A DNA stretch of 64,000 nucleotides from Sphaerulina vaccinii (taxonomy: Eukaryota; Ascomycota; Dothideomycetes; Mycosphaerellales; Mycosphaerellaceae), in assembly GCA_022570795.1 (NCBI GenBank), contig JAKUDP010000006.1, positions 2,046,001-2,110,000 on the forward strand, written 5' to 3'. Within the stretch, counting starts at the first letter, position 1, and each line of letters begins with the position of its first letter. This document shows positions 45,501 through 58,159 of this stretch, piece by piece. The translations under genes and the position numbers were made by a program. The notes under the pieces were generated by a model that worked only from the letters and a program-made list of their open reading frames with translations, made no database searches and was not told where the DNA came from.

Positions 45501-46936
45501 AAGCTACTACTTAAATTCTAATTTTAAAATAGATAGGAGTCTATAGATATTAATAGATATAAGAGCTAGCCTTTAGAGCTTCTACTATATCTCTTTCTTT
45601 CTATACTACCTTATTTTTACTATTATATAGACTCTATATACCCTATCCTCCTTTAGAATTAGTATTAGGCTTTTTAAATTTAAAATCTAGTAAAAGTTCT
45701 TTACTATTTTTTCTCTAAAATATATAAGCTTTTAATACTAGAGCTCCTACTAATCCTAGGTACTCTCTAATATATAGAAAGTATATACTTTATCTATTAA
45801 TTCCTATAAGAAATATATTTAATTTTAGTTAGGCTTCTAGAGCCTAATAGACTTAGTAAAGCTCTTATTAATCTTTTTAATAAATAGAACTTCTTCTAAT
45901 ATTTTTATCTAGATAACTACTTTTCTAGAGGCTAAAATAAATATAAATTTTAGTAGTAAAATACTAAACTACTTACTAAACTAACTTTATAAAATAAGAT
46001 TAACTTTAAGACTAGATATAAATAGAATTTTTTTTAATATAATCTATTTCTTTTTTCTTTCTACTATTACTACCTTTCTAATATATATAGCTATTAAGTA
46101 GCTACTACTAATCTTAATCTACTTTCTAGTCTAAAAAAATTTTACTTTTCTAAAAAATAATTTTTAGTTAGTTATATAAATAGAAGTATAAGAGTTAAGT
46201 AGCTATTCTAATAGCCTATACTTACTTTTTATATCTATAGTTAAGTAGGCTACTTTATCTATATTCTTATTCTCTAATAGAGTCTAAAATACTTCTAAAC
46301 TAGTTAGTAACTCTATATTTTCTTATACTATAAAAGCCTTTTTTAGATACTTCTTACTTAAGTTAGACTTCTTTTTAAGGAATTATACTTTAAGTTTAAG
46401 TTTTTTTACTATTTCTTTAAGTTTATATTTCTCTAGTAAAGATCCCTTTCTTTATTTTAATAGAGAGTATCTTTTCTTAACTTAGTATTCTATCTTTAGT
46501 ACTATAGTTTTAGTAGCTCTTTTTACTCTCTCGAATCTAGAGTAATTATTCTAGATATATAGTTCTCTATAGAGGAAATAGGCTAGTAGTCTCTAGGCGC
46601 CTCTTTTAGTAAATATAGCTATTTCTTAGCCTATACTTAGTCTAGACTTATATAATTTAAGTAACTAGAGTAAGTCTTTATATAATAGGCTTAGCTAGGC
46701 TAGTATAGTATTCTTAGTACTTTAGTATACTTTAGGTAAAGCTAAAAGAAGATACTTAAGCCTCTTCTCTAGTTCCTTATAATATAACTCTACTAGGTTA
46801 ATTTCTATAATTCTTCTTACTAGGTTTCTTAAATATACTTATACCTTTCTAATTATCTACTTTTCTATTATATTAAAGTTAATAAACTTCTATATAATTA
46901 CTATTATATATACTATATATACTTTATTATACTTTA

Positions 46937-47183
46937 TATTAGAAAGTATAGTCTAGTTAGACTATCTAAGAGATACTCTCTTAGAGATTAGATTATATAA
47001 TATATATTATATAATAGTAGGTTATATAGCTTATCTAATACTCTATATCTTAGAAGGAGATATAACCTATAACTAACTAATATAATTAATATAGTTAGTT
47101 TCTATCTAATACTTCTACTTCTATTATATATTAAAACTCTTTCTATATATTATAAGTATATATATTATTATTCTATTTCGATA
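46937..47183 (+). repeat. 5' LTR of the inner Copia element
   Basis: 247 bp, TATTAG...TTCGATA, followed by the primer-binding site at 47184. Confidence 0.92.
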
Positions 47184-50100
47184 GGTTATAAGCCCGGGTT
47201 TATAGAGGAAGTATTAGATAGTAATAGTTAGCTTTTTTTTCTAATAGTAGAATATAAACTTATAATAAAAGAAGTATTAGGAAATTCGAGGTATACCTAT
47301 CTATACTACTAAGAAAATATAGAAGATTCTAGCTAGTTCTAGACGTTCCTATAGGTAGATAAGATAGAGAAGAATCTAGTAAAATATACTTAAAGAGTAG
47401 AGCTTAAAGAGTATAAAAAAAAAAGTAAGCTAGAAGCTAAAGTACTATCTTATATAGATAAGACTTAACTTCTATACTAGAGTACTACTAATACTTTAGA
47501 AAAATATATTTCTCTAAAAAGAGACTATTTAAGTCTATCTATAAGTATAGATAAGTAGGAAGTATAGGAAACTATACTAAGCTTATTTAAAAAAAAAAAA
47601 AGAGAGTTTTAGATAAGAAATATAGCTATTTAGAAACTACTACTTAAGTTATTTAAAAAAGTATTAATTTTTAGAGTTTAGTTTTAATATTTTAGATAAA
47701 ATAGATTAAAAGTAAGAAAGTAGATTTAGAGGTAAGAGAGCTATACTAGTTCTATTAAGAGAGAACTAGAGGCTATAGTTTAGACTATAGAGAAACAATC
47801 TAGAAAAAAAGAAAATTTTCTAGATAATTTTAGATCTAAAAAATACTAAGAAAAAAATATTATAGACTCTCTAGTTAGAAAAGTTATCTTTATTATTTAT
47901 AAAGATACCTAATAGTTTTCTAGAGCTAGAATACTTAAAATTTAGCCTATAGTAGAGGAAAGCAAATACTTAAGTAATCTATAAACTAACTAAGTACCTA
48001 GAGTAGAATAATTAAAATAAGATAATAGAAGAGAAAAGAGCTTTTAATATTTAGATAACCTTATATAATAAGTATAGTAAGGTCTAGTAAGCCTATATAA
48101 TAGCTATTATCTAGGAGTATATAAACTTTAAAATAGAACTAGAAGATAGAATTAGAAGCTTATAGATCTATTTTAGAAACCTAGGTAGAAGAATAGTAGA
48201 AATTAACTAGAGAAAGTCTTACTATAAGACTCTAGAAATAAGGATTAAGTATCTACTCTTCTCTCTACTAGATAGATATAAGAGTACTAGATAGACTATT
48301 CTAGCTTAGAAGAACCTAATACTAGAGAATATTCTCTAGATACTAGAAGTAGAAGAGTCTATAAACTAAAAAGAGATAGCTATATTTACTAGAAAAGGTA
48401 CCTAGTAACTACTAGAATATTTCCTCTATAAGAGACTATATACCTAGAAAAAATACTCTAGACTCGAATAGGTAAAGAGAGCTACTAAGTCCTATTAGGC
48501 TCTAGGAACTCGACTAAATAGAGTCGAAAAGAGACTCTCTCCGATATAAGCTAGAAGGAGTTCTTTACTTAATAAAGATAAGCTAAAAGTAGTAGTAAAA
48601 AGACTCTAGCTTAAAGTATAATTTTTTAAAAAATTAAGTAAAAATACTCGAAAAAAGCTTTTATAGTATAAGATATAAAGTCGCTAACTACTTTAGACCT
48701 ATTCTAGACTCTATCTAAAAATAAGAATATTAATAAAGTAGCCTACTCTACTATAGAAGCTAAAGGCAAGTATAGACTATTAGAATAGCTACTTGACTTT
48801 TATACTTCTATTTATATAACTAACTAAAAATTACTTTTTAGAAAACTAAAGCTTTTTTAGGCTAGAAAGTAGATTAAGGTTAGAAGTAGCTATCTAATAG
48901 CTATATATATAGGAAAAGTAGTAATAGGAGGTAGAAAGAGCAAATAGATTATACTAAGAGATATTCTTTTTATATCTAGATTTAGAGTAAATCTTATTTT
49001 ATAAAATTAATTTAGTAAGTAGTTTAGTATTTAACTATTAAGATTTATACTTGTTTTAGCCTCTAGAAAAGTAGTTATCTAGATAAGGATATTAGAAGGA
49101 GTTCTATTTATTAAGAAAATCGATAAGAGCTTTACTAAGTCTATTAGGCTCTAGAAGTCTAACTAAAATTAAGTATACTTTTTATAGGAATTAATAGATA
49201 AAGTATATACTTTCTATATATTAGAGAGTACCTAGAATTAGTAGAAGCTCTAGTATTAAAAGCTTATATATTTTAGAGAAAAGATAGTAAAAGACTTTTA
49301 CTAGGTCTTAGATTTAAAAAGCCTAATACTAATTCTAAAGAAGTATAGAGTATATAAAGTCTATATAATAGTAAAGATAAAGTAGTATAGAGGGAAAGAG
49401 ATATAGTAGAAGCTCTAAAAGCTAGCTTTTATATCTATTAATATCTATAGACTCCTATCTATTTTAAAATTAGAATTTAAATAGTAGCTTAAAATTATTA
49501 ATAACTTTTTAAAAAAGAAGTAGGCCTTTCTACTAAAGTTAAAAATAGATATACTATCTACCTTCTACTAATAGAAAAGGAAGGTAGAGCTTTAATTTAG
49601 AAATTCTTTCTAAATAGTAAAAAGTAATAAAGTAAGAAAGCTTCTTACTATACTAAAGTAGTAGAATAGAGAGAATAGAATCTCTTTCTATACTACTAAG
49701 GTATATAACTCTATTTAGAATAGAGTTATTAAAAGATTAATCTAAACCTCTAAAAAAAAGTAAAAATAATACTAGAAGAATCTAATATACTAATTAAGTT
49801 CTAGCCTAAGGTACTAGAAGTAAGTATTATTATTAGAGATACTTTTCTAAATAGGCTAGATATTAATAGATTTAAAGTCTTACCTAAGAAGGTATTCTTA
49901 GAATAGAGACCTCTAGTATTATATTTTAGAGTCTAGAGCTATAAAGTAGTAGTATATATAAACTCGAAGTTCTAGCTAGCTAGAATAAGATTAGATAAAC
50001 TAATAAATAGAGGTAAAAATACTATATTTATTAGTTATATTCTAGATACTACTAAAATATAGCTTTTCTAGAAGCCTAATATAGAGGCTATTAAAGCCTA

Positions 50101-52432
50101 TAGTAATACTAAGTAATTTAAGTATAAGAAAGAAAGAGATTTAAAGTTAAATATTTCTAAGCTTAACTAATCTAGTAGTATACTAGTTAGGAAACTAGTA
50201 GAGAGACTAAAGAAGTAGAAGAAGTTCTAAAGTCTATTAGGCTCTAGAGGCCTAACTAAATATTAACTACTATTTATATAGCTTAGACCTCTACTAATAG
50301 ATAAGAAAAAGTACTAGAAAATAGATCTAGAAAAAGAAAACTCTAGAAGTATATAGCTTTAGAAAGAGAAAATTAGAGTAGAGTAGCTAACTAATTAGCT
50401 AACTAAAGTTTATTAAAAAACTAGTAGAAATATATATATTAGAAAATATCTAGATATTATATAAGATCTACTAGAAGTAAAAGTATAATTCTAAAAGAGA
50501 AAAAAATTTCTTTTAGATAAAAAGAAAGAATCTAAATCTAAAGCTTATAGTATAGTTATAAAGTAGATTTTCTAAAAAAGATAGAGAAATAAAGAAGATA
50601 ATATTCCTAACCTAAAGTATTATAAAGTATTTCTTAGCCTAATTAAAAAAAAAAAAAATTATATCTAGAAAATTTTAATAGAAATTAAAAAAGTTATATT
50701 TATAGTACTTAGACCTAATATTACTTTAAAGTAAGAAGTTTCTATTCTAAAGTTCTATAAAAAGGTAATATAGAATTCTAAATAAAGTTATATATAGAAA
50801 GAAGTAATCTAGAAAGAACTAGTAGCTTTAGATAGTAACTATATCTAGAAGCTAGTTATACTACTAAAAAGTATAAATCTTATAATATCTAGATAGGTCT
50901 TTAATATAAAAAGATTAATTAGTAGAGCTATTAAAAAGTTTAAAGTAAAACTAGTTACTAGAAAGTTCTTCTAGAAGTTTAGAGTAGACTTTAAGAATAC
51001 TTTTATACTAACTATAAAGTATAATACTTTAAAAGTATTTATAGTAGTTATTTATAAAAAGGACTTAGAAATATACTAAGTAGATATAAATAATATATTT
51101 ATAAAAAGCTCTCTAAAAGAAAATATTTATATAATTCTACCTCTAGAAGTAGAGGTCTTACTAAACTAGGTTCTAAAGATTCTAAAAAGTCTCTATAGAC
51201 TTAAGTAAGTAGTAAGAGACTAGAATAAACTCTATATTTTAAAGCTAGAATAAATAGAATTTAATTAATTAGAGATTAACCTATACCTACTTATCTATAG
51301 GAAAAGAAGAATTATAGTTCTAATCTATATAGATAATATACCTATTATAGTACTAGAACTAAAAGATATTCTCTAGTTTAGAAAATAGCTTAGTAAGGTT
51401 TTTAAAATTAAAGATCTAAAGAAGCTAGAAAAGATTTTTAGAATAAAAATAATAAAAGATAGAATTATAGGAACTCTAAAGCTTAATTAAGAATACTATA
51501 TCTAAGAGAATCTTATAAAGCTAAATATAACTAAGGAAAATACCTATTTAACTCTCTCCCTAATAGATAGTTATAAAAGCTTTACTAAAGTAATTCTATC
51601 TAATAAAAGATATACTAAATAGAAGTACTAAAGCTAGATAGGTATATAGATATAGCTAATAGTTATAATAAGACTAGATATTACTTTTACTCTTAGTAAA
51701 CTAAGCTTATATATAGCTAACCTAATAAGAAGATATATAAATACTCTAAAGAAACTAGTAAAATACTTTAGATTGTCCCTAGACCTAGAACTTATATTTA
51801 GAAGAAGTAGTAGAAGCTTTATTAGATATTTAGACTCTAACTATATAATAGATAAAGTAGATAGAGTTTTAATTCTAGAATCTATCTTCTTCCTCTATAG
51901 AGTACTAGTATCTTAGATAAGTAAGAAGTAGAAGTCTATAGTAATATTAACTATAGAAGCTAAGTATATAGCTCTAAATATATATACTAAGTAATCTTAA
52001 TTTCTAGTAGCACTTCTAAGGGAAATAGACTATATAGAGTTAGTAGGAGAATATTCTTTTTAACTACTTATTAAAGCAAACTCTAATATAGTAAATAAAC
52101 TTAGACCTATTTAGATTATAGAAAATAACTAAGTATCTCTAACTCTAGTTAAGAATACCTATATCTATAAGAGATTAAAATATATTAATATAGCTTATAA
52201 TAATATTAGGAGACTCTAGTAGTAAAGGAAGATAGTAGTAGTATATATTCTAATAAAAGAGATAGTTATAGATAGGTTAACTAAGCCGAAGAATAGTCTC
52301 TAATTCTAGGAGTTTATAAGACAACTCTAGCTTATATAAATAGCTCTTCTATACTTAATAAGTTATCGAGATTTAGAATAGAATATAAGTACTAGAATAT
52401 AGGGTAGAAGAACTATCTAGCCTAAGTAGGAG

Positions 52433-52679
52433 TATTAGAAAGTATAGTCTAGTTAGACTATTTAAAAGATACCTTCTTAGAAATTAGATTATATAATATA
52501 TATTATATAATAGTAGGTTATATAGCTTATCTAATACTCTATATCTTAGAAGGAGATGCAACCTATAACTAACTAATATAATTAATATAGTTAGTTCCTA
52601 TCTAATGCTTCTACTTCTATTATATATTAAAACTCTTTCTATATATTATAGATATATATATTATTATTCTATTTCGATA
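52433..52679 (+). repeat. 3' LTR of the inner Copia element
   Basis: 247 bp, a direct repeat of 46937-47183, followed by the CTTTA target duplication. Confidence 0.92.
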
Positions 52680-53554
52680 CTTTACTTTAATCTTTTTCTA
52701 GATCTTAGTAGCTATTCTTTCTTCTAGTACTTTATTCTAGTTATTTTATAATAGGTAGACTATAATCTTATATCTAGCTTTTATATTTACTTTCCTCTAA
52801 TTTAGGCTATAGATAGATTCTTTTATATTCTAGTACTAGGAGGTAGTATTACTTAATAAGGCTATTAAGCTAGGTATATCTAGTATATCTACTATTCTAT
52901 TACCTAATATAACCTAGAAGATATTTTAGCTTTTAAAGTAGTTTTAGACTAGACTAAACTATATCTTCTAGTTCTCTTTTATTAGAGTTAGTATAGCTCT
53001 TCTTCTACTAAAACTATTTTTTTACTTTTAATCTATTTTACTTAAAATATTAAAACTAAACTCTAGAAAATTAATACTTTTTTAAATAACTTAAATAGTA
53101 GTTTCTAGATAGCTACTTTCCTTATCTAAAACTCTCTTTCTTCTCTTTTAGATAAGCTTAGTATAGTTTTCTATACTTCCTACTTATCTATACTTATAGA
53201 TAGACTTAAATAGTCTCTTTTTAGAAAGATATACCTTTCTAAGGTATTAGTAGTACTCTAGTATAGAGGTTAAGTTTTATTTATATAAAATAGTACTTTA
53301 GCTTCTAGCTTACTTTTTTCTTTTTATACCTTTTAAGCTCTACTTTCTTAGGTATACCTTACTAGGTTCTTTTCTATCTTATCTACCTTTAGGAACTTCT
53401 AGAATATACCGAGTTCTTCTAAGTCTTCTTAGTAGTATAGATAGGTATATCTTAGGTCTCCTTTTACTTCTTTTATTATAAGTTTATATTCTACTATTAG
53501 AAAAGGCTAACTATTACTACCTAATACTTTTTCTATAAACCTAGGCTTATAATC

Positions 53555-53800
53555 TATCGAAATAGAATAATATTATATATACTTATAATATATAGAAAGA
53601 GTTTTAATATATAATAGAAGTAGAAGTATTAGATAGGAACTAACTATATTAATTATATTAGTTAGATATAGGTTGTATCTTCTTCTAAGATATAGAGTAT
53701 TAGATAAGTTATATAACCTACTATTATATAACGTATATTATATAATCTAATCCCTAAAGAGTATCTCTTAGATAGTCTAACTAGACTATACTTTCTAATA
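53555..53800 (-). repeat. 5' LTR of the outer Copia element
   Basis: 246 bp, a direct repeat of 42308-42554. The primer-site relic lies immediately at its left edge. Confidence 0.85.
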
Positions 53801-55070
53801 GTTTTAAAATATTATTTATTAGAATACTTCTATTTTCTATATTTTTATATTAGCTATAGAAATTTTATAACTAGAAAAAAATAGATATAAAATAGACTAG
53901 TTAAAGTATAGATTAAAATAGTATAATTAAAAGTAAAATAAAATATAGTATATTAAATATAGTATTAGAATAGAATTTAGTTAAATTATTAATACTATTC
54001 TAAATTTTCTATCTAGTAAAATAGTAAGATATAGTATAAAAGTAATTAAATAGTAGTATATTATTAAAATATCTAAATCTAGATAGAGGGAAATTAGGTA
54101 CTAAGTATAGCTTAGTACTTATAAGTAGAAATATAACTTCTATATAGTAAAGTTTCTTAGGTAAATAGTAATAAGCTAGTAGAATATATTATTCTATATA
54201 TATATATATCTTTTCTAACTAGCTCTACTATTTATAGTAAACTATAGAATTTAGATTAAAAGTATTATAATAATCTAAAATTATATAGCTATACTATTAG
54301 AAGTATTATATATATATACTATTACTAATATTCTAGTAGTAATTATTTATAAGTATACTATATCTAGAACTTAGAAGAAAATATAGTAAGTAGTAAAATA
54401 ATTAGCTAATCTCTATATATAATCTAATATTATATACTTTTATATACTTCTAGATCTACTATTATAGCTATTTATTTTTATTTATAATATTATAATAGCT
54501 TCTATATCTATAGATAATTATATATATTATTTTATAATACTAATATAAGCTTTATACTTTCTAGCTTCTAATTTTTAGCTTCTACTATTCTATTTCTACT
54601 TTCTACTTCTAATTTCTACTATCTAGTTTCTACTTCCTAGTTTCTACTTTTAGGTTTCTATTTTCTATTTTCTACTTTTAGGTTTCTATTTTCTACTTTC
54701 TACTTTAAGGTTTCTAGTTCCTAGTCTCTAGTTTCTAGTTTCTATTTTCTATTTTCTATTTTCTATTTTCTATTTTCTATTTTCTATTTTCTATTTTCTA
54801 TTTTCTAGTTTCTAGTTTCTAGTTTCTATTTTCTAATTTCTAGTTCTATTCTTTTTAGTAGCCTATACTACTATCTATACTACTATCTATACTACCTATA
54901 TCTATATCTATAATACTATAGTAGTCTAAGTAGGGCTAGTAGTCTAAGTATAGCTACTAAAAGAAGCTATATTCTAAATTAACTACTATTTATATATATA
55001 TATTATAAGGCCTAAAGTAGTATAGAGTAGTATATATATAGTATAGAAACCTAGCTTGCTAAGGGTTGAC
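53801..55070. other. AT-rich RIP-type sequence, unclassified
   Basis: No transposon structure could be closed here. It has the same composition as the neighbouring elements (C mostly before T, G mostly after A). It contains the TATTTTC-type simple repeat described separately. Confidence 0.6.
54568..54845. repeat. TATTTTC-type simple repeat
   Basis: A run of 7-bp units TATTTTC (about ten perfect copies near 54742-54805), flanked by looser TTTCTAC, TTTCTAG and GGTTTCTA variants. Confidence 0.85.
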
Positions 55071-56181
55071 GCTATAATATTAGTCTAGAAACCAAGTATA
55101 CTATAAGGCCTATTAGGTAGAAGGTGCCTATCTCGAAGACTTGCGCTTTTCTATTCTATAATAGCCGTATAGAAGCACCAAGCTCCTAAATAGTAGCCAA
55201 CTATATGCTTCGCATTCTCAAACCTATGTTGGCTCCGAAGGTCCTGCACGCACGTTGAGAGAGTAATAGGTGATCAGCACGCGCTAGACCGCGTTGGCAT
55301 AATGCACAAACGGCTTTGTTGCTCAGGTTGCAGAAGCGCAAAAATCGATCCGGTCTTACTTGCGCTACTTGACAGTTTATCCAGACTTCTACAGTGTTAT
55401 ACTTCAAGCTTTTTGCAAACAAACGTCACACAGCCAGATGCTGGAAGTGGAAGACTGCGTGTACGATTGTACCCATCTATTATTCAAGGCACAGGCCACT
55501 GTTGAAAATTTCCGAGAGTATTCCCCGATCAATCGAAGCCAGGGTCGCGATGTCGACACCCAGACCAAGTTAGTACTTTTCGAAGAATGCTATCGCTTAT
55601 CACCTTGATACTACCAAGAGGCAGTTCGGTTGACTGGCACGGCACGATGATGTTTTGCAGGGTCTACAGGTATATTTTTGCCGCTATGCGCCGCTGATCG
55701 ACATGCATAATTCTTACGCGCGCTCCCCTTTAGGAATCTTCAAGCCGCCTATTGGGATATTGCAAAATACCACTGACGTCGAGAAATGAAGCGATGCTAC
55801 TACAGCCACAGCACGTCGCGGGCTGCTGGACTCGTACCACGGCATTTTCATGAGTGGACATACAGATCACCGCACATTTGGGGCTCTGATCGTCCACACT
55901 GGACGCTACGATGGCCATAGCACCCACCTGCCAGTACAGTAGAGTCTGTGTGGGGCCCAACACAAGTCGAAGGCCTCCTTTTGTGCTAGCACTAAGTTAG
56001 CAGTCATGCCTCTACAAGCGCATCACGGTCCCACCGTCAACTCAATCTCACCCCCGTGTTCGTCACTGCGCGCAGAGAACATGCATGGACTATGACGACG
56101 GTGAGTGATCAACACTGCTCCAGTTTGTCGATCTCAGCAGACGTAGATGGACGAAGAGAAAGGCCAACGGACTCGACGAGA
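55071..56181. other. GC-normal island edge without a clear gene
   Basis: Composition returns to that of the gene-rich region, with partly RIP-like sequence up to about 55160. Frames of 60-82 codons overlap on both strands, and none has a signal peptide, domain or splice support. Confidence 0.5.
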
Positions 56182-56190
56182 TATATAAAT
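56182..56190 (+). promoter_or_regulatory. TATA box of the island secreted-protein gene
   Basis: TATATAAAT lies 124 bp upstream of the ATG at 56314. The call is by consensus and position. Confidence 0.5.
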
Positions 56191-56313
56191 GGACAGCCAG
56201 GCATCCCAATACGACCCATATCACGACAATCTTCTCACAACAACGAACAATATCCTTACAGGTTATCCTTCCATCTCAGAAATTTTGCCAACCATTAATT
56301 ACACACAGCAAAC

Positions 56314-57045
56314 ATGCGTTTCTCACTCTTCACCCTCCCAGCCCTGGCCGCCCTCTCTGTTGCCGCACCAACTGCTGGCAACACTGAGGTCACCAAGCGT
56401 GGCTCAGGCAGCCCGCTTGCCGATATGATCACCGGCCTGACTTCCCAGGTCAAGGTATTCACCGCACACATGAGTAAGCAACGTCCTGCAGTTTTGCGAA
56501 TCTGCTCAGAGCAAAGAATGCTAACACAGTCGATTCAGACTCGGTCACCAAGGCTCTCCCAGCCAACGCCGATCAGGCTGACAAGGAGGCCGCCGCTGCT
56601 TCCGTCATAAAGGACATTGAGGGCATTACCTCCGCCTTCCAGACCACCAACTCCCAGTTGGCCGCAGCCAAGAAGCCAGCCGTTCAGGCTCGCCAAGATT
56701 TGAGCGACCTGCCAGAGGATGTTCTTGGCCAGCTCAACGGCCAGCCAATCGTCTTCGCCAGACTTCTCAACACCCTTCTGACTGAGCTGAACCCAGCCCT
56801 GCAGTCCGTCCTGGTCACCCTCTCCCTCGGTAGGTTTCATCAACCCATGAAGTATTGCCTATTCCTGCTAACAATCTCATCCAGGCCAAGTTTACGTCGC
56901 TCTCCAGCCTCTCCTCCGCGTCCAGCTCCCACTTCTCCTCACTAATGTCGGCAACCTCGTCAACGGTCTACTCATCACCCTTGCCCCTCTTCTCGCCGGA
57001 TTGGGAGGTATCTTGGGCCCACTCCTCCTCAGCCTCGGACTTTAA
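56314..57045 (+). CDS. Small hydrophobic secreted protein (HsbA-like layout)
   Basis: Three exons, 56314-56473, 56539-56829 and 56885-57045, with introns of 65 bp (GTAAGC..TTCAG) and 55 bp (GTAGGT..TCCAG). All joins are in phase and give 203 residues with no internal stop. A signal peptide (about 1-18, MRFSLFTLPALAALSVAA) is followed by a short pro-like segment ending in KR (28-29), a helical Ala/Gln-rich region and a strikingly Leu/Gly-rich, almost uncharged C-terminus. The general layout recalls fungal hydrophobic-surface-binding or cell-wall proteins (HsbA type), but I cannot confirm the family. The gene sits alone in a 3-kb GC-normal island between two RIP-degraded blocks and shows no RIP damage. 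Confidence 0.8.
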
Positions 57046-57945
57046 GTTATTGCAACTTATTGACGGAGCAAGGAATGCAACCTGAGAACCGCTCAATTAG
57101 AGGTGGTTCAAGGATAATAAACATATTATATCCATGTACAGAAAGATACAGAGCGAAAAACGCGTATACAAAAAGTAATAAAAGCTAGACTTGTAGCAGT
57201 AAACCCATCGTAACTTTGGAATTGACCTGTGCAAATGTGGTGTAGACTATAATCTACCTTAACAGTAACAACTCGCCAGATTCTGGATACCGATAGAATA
57301 GTAGAAGAGCTCTCGAACCCGAGCAAGCAGGCACTACGACTGCACACTCTGATAGACGATCAATAGCACTTGCATCTTGAATGCTCGGCAGTTTATATTA
57401 CGGCACCTGATGAAGTAGTGGCGCGATCAGCTGTAGTGCGGGGAAGCTACACTCCAGAAAAGATATCTTCTCCTTACAACAACTACTCACACTGTTGTAA
57501 TACGAGGTCAGACCGTGAAGCTGAGCGAGAGTGATACGGCCCAGAATGTGCGACTTCTCGGAGTATGGCGGCGCCAGCCAGCGGCTTTTGGACCTTTTAG
57601 CAGACCTACCGATTTCGGCACCTGATGCGAGCATAGAAGAGCTGAAAAGAGCCACCAACCAGGCCCGGAAAGATCGTTTGCAAAAGGAGTTGGCCGCCTT
57701 GAGACATAATGTCTCGCTGAAGGATCACACAATCGGGGCCCGAGACGGCTACCAGCGCGAGGCACGCAGCTATCGGCCCAGCAGCATCCCACTAGAAGTC
57801 AAGCTCCCCGATATTCATCCACTGCCACGGCGGTGGCTTCATTTTCGGCACTCTGGATTCCGAAAACGCAGCCTGTCCTCGGATAGCTCTCGCTTCTGAA
57901 GTCGTCGTCCTCAACATCAAGTCCAGTAAGCTCTTTGTTAGGTGA
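57046..57945. other. Island sequence with one doubtful frame
   Basis: A plus-strand frame at 57531-57899 (122 codons, with a helical Lys/Arg/Glu stretch IEELKRATNQARKDRLQKEL) could be a fragment of a gene, but it has no family match and a longer antisense frame overlaps it. Nothing else is supported. Confidence 0.35.
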
Positions 57946-58064
57946 GGTGAAGCTCCTTGTAAGGTGGAGCTCTTTGTAAGGTGAAGCTCTTTGTAAGGTG
58001 AAGCTTATTGTAAGGTGAAGCTCTTTGTAAGGTAAAGCTCTTTGTAAGATAAAGCTTTTTGTAA
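57946..58064. repeat. 17-bp minisatellite, seven units
   Basis: Seven head-to-tail copies of GGTGAAGCTCTTTGTAA: 57946-57962, then every 17 bp to 58064, each differing at 0-3 bases. The last two units carry changes of the G-to-A or C-to-T kind (GGTAAAGC, GATAAAGCTTTTT). It sits at the right edge of the island, just before AT-rich sequence resumes. Confidence 0.9.
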
Positions 58065-58159
58065 GGTAACGGCGCAGGAATTTATTTATAAAGTGACGGC
58101 TAAGGAAGTGATACAGAGTGTGCAAACTCGTAGCATACGTCCGAATCTAGCAAGCCCTA

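Larger units (their letters stand above)
46937..52679 (+). mobile_element. Inner Ty1/Copia element, complete structure, RIP-mutated
   Basis: 5743 bp with two 247-bp LTRs (46937-47183 and 52433-52679) bounded by TATTAG...TTCGATA, flanked by the target duplication CTTTA at 46932-46936 and 52680-52684. Directly after the 5' LTR is GGTTATAAGCCCGGG, the half initiator-tRNA-Met primer site with one G-to-A change. Reading through RIP stops on the plus strand gives Copia pol landmarks in order: VDINNIFIKSSLKENIY (from MDVKNAFLNG) near 51080-51125, SLYRLK, LIYIDNIPII (from YVDD) near 51317-51346, RNase H NTYIYKRLKYINIAYN near 52145-52200, and the end block EIVIDRLTKPKN near 52258-52290. It inserted into the outer copy in the opposite orientation. 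Not functional. Confidence 0.92.
42308..53800 (-). mobile_element. Outer Ty1/Copia element, split by a nested copy
   Basis: LTRs at 53555-53800 (5' LTR) and 42308-42554 (3' LTR) are direct repeats of 246-247 bp bounded by TATCG...CTAATA on the plus strand. The internal parts, 42555-46936 and 52685-53554, total 5252 bp, almost the same as the 5249 bp of the inner copy. Next to the 5' LTR the minus strand reads GATTATAAGCCTAGG, a RIP-altered version of the half initiator-tRNA-Met primer site (GGTTATGAGCCCGGG) used by Copia elements. A degraded YIDNI reverse transcriptase motif lies near 43650-43670 on the minus strand. No 5-bp target duplication is visible at its ends (CTATC against GTTTT). Heavily mutated and not functional. 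Confidence 0.85.

Noticed and set aside
39690..55070. Regional centromere
   Set aside because: AT-richness is explained by recognisable RIP-mutated Copia elements; nothing in the sequence alone shows centromere identity.
57531..57899. 122-codon frame as a gene
   Set aside because: No family, no splice signals and a competing antisense frame; noted only as doubtful.
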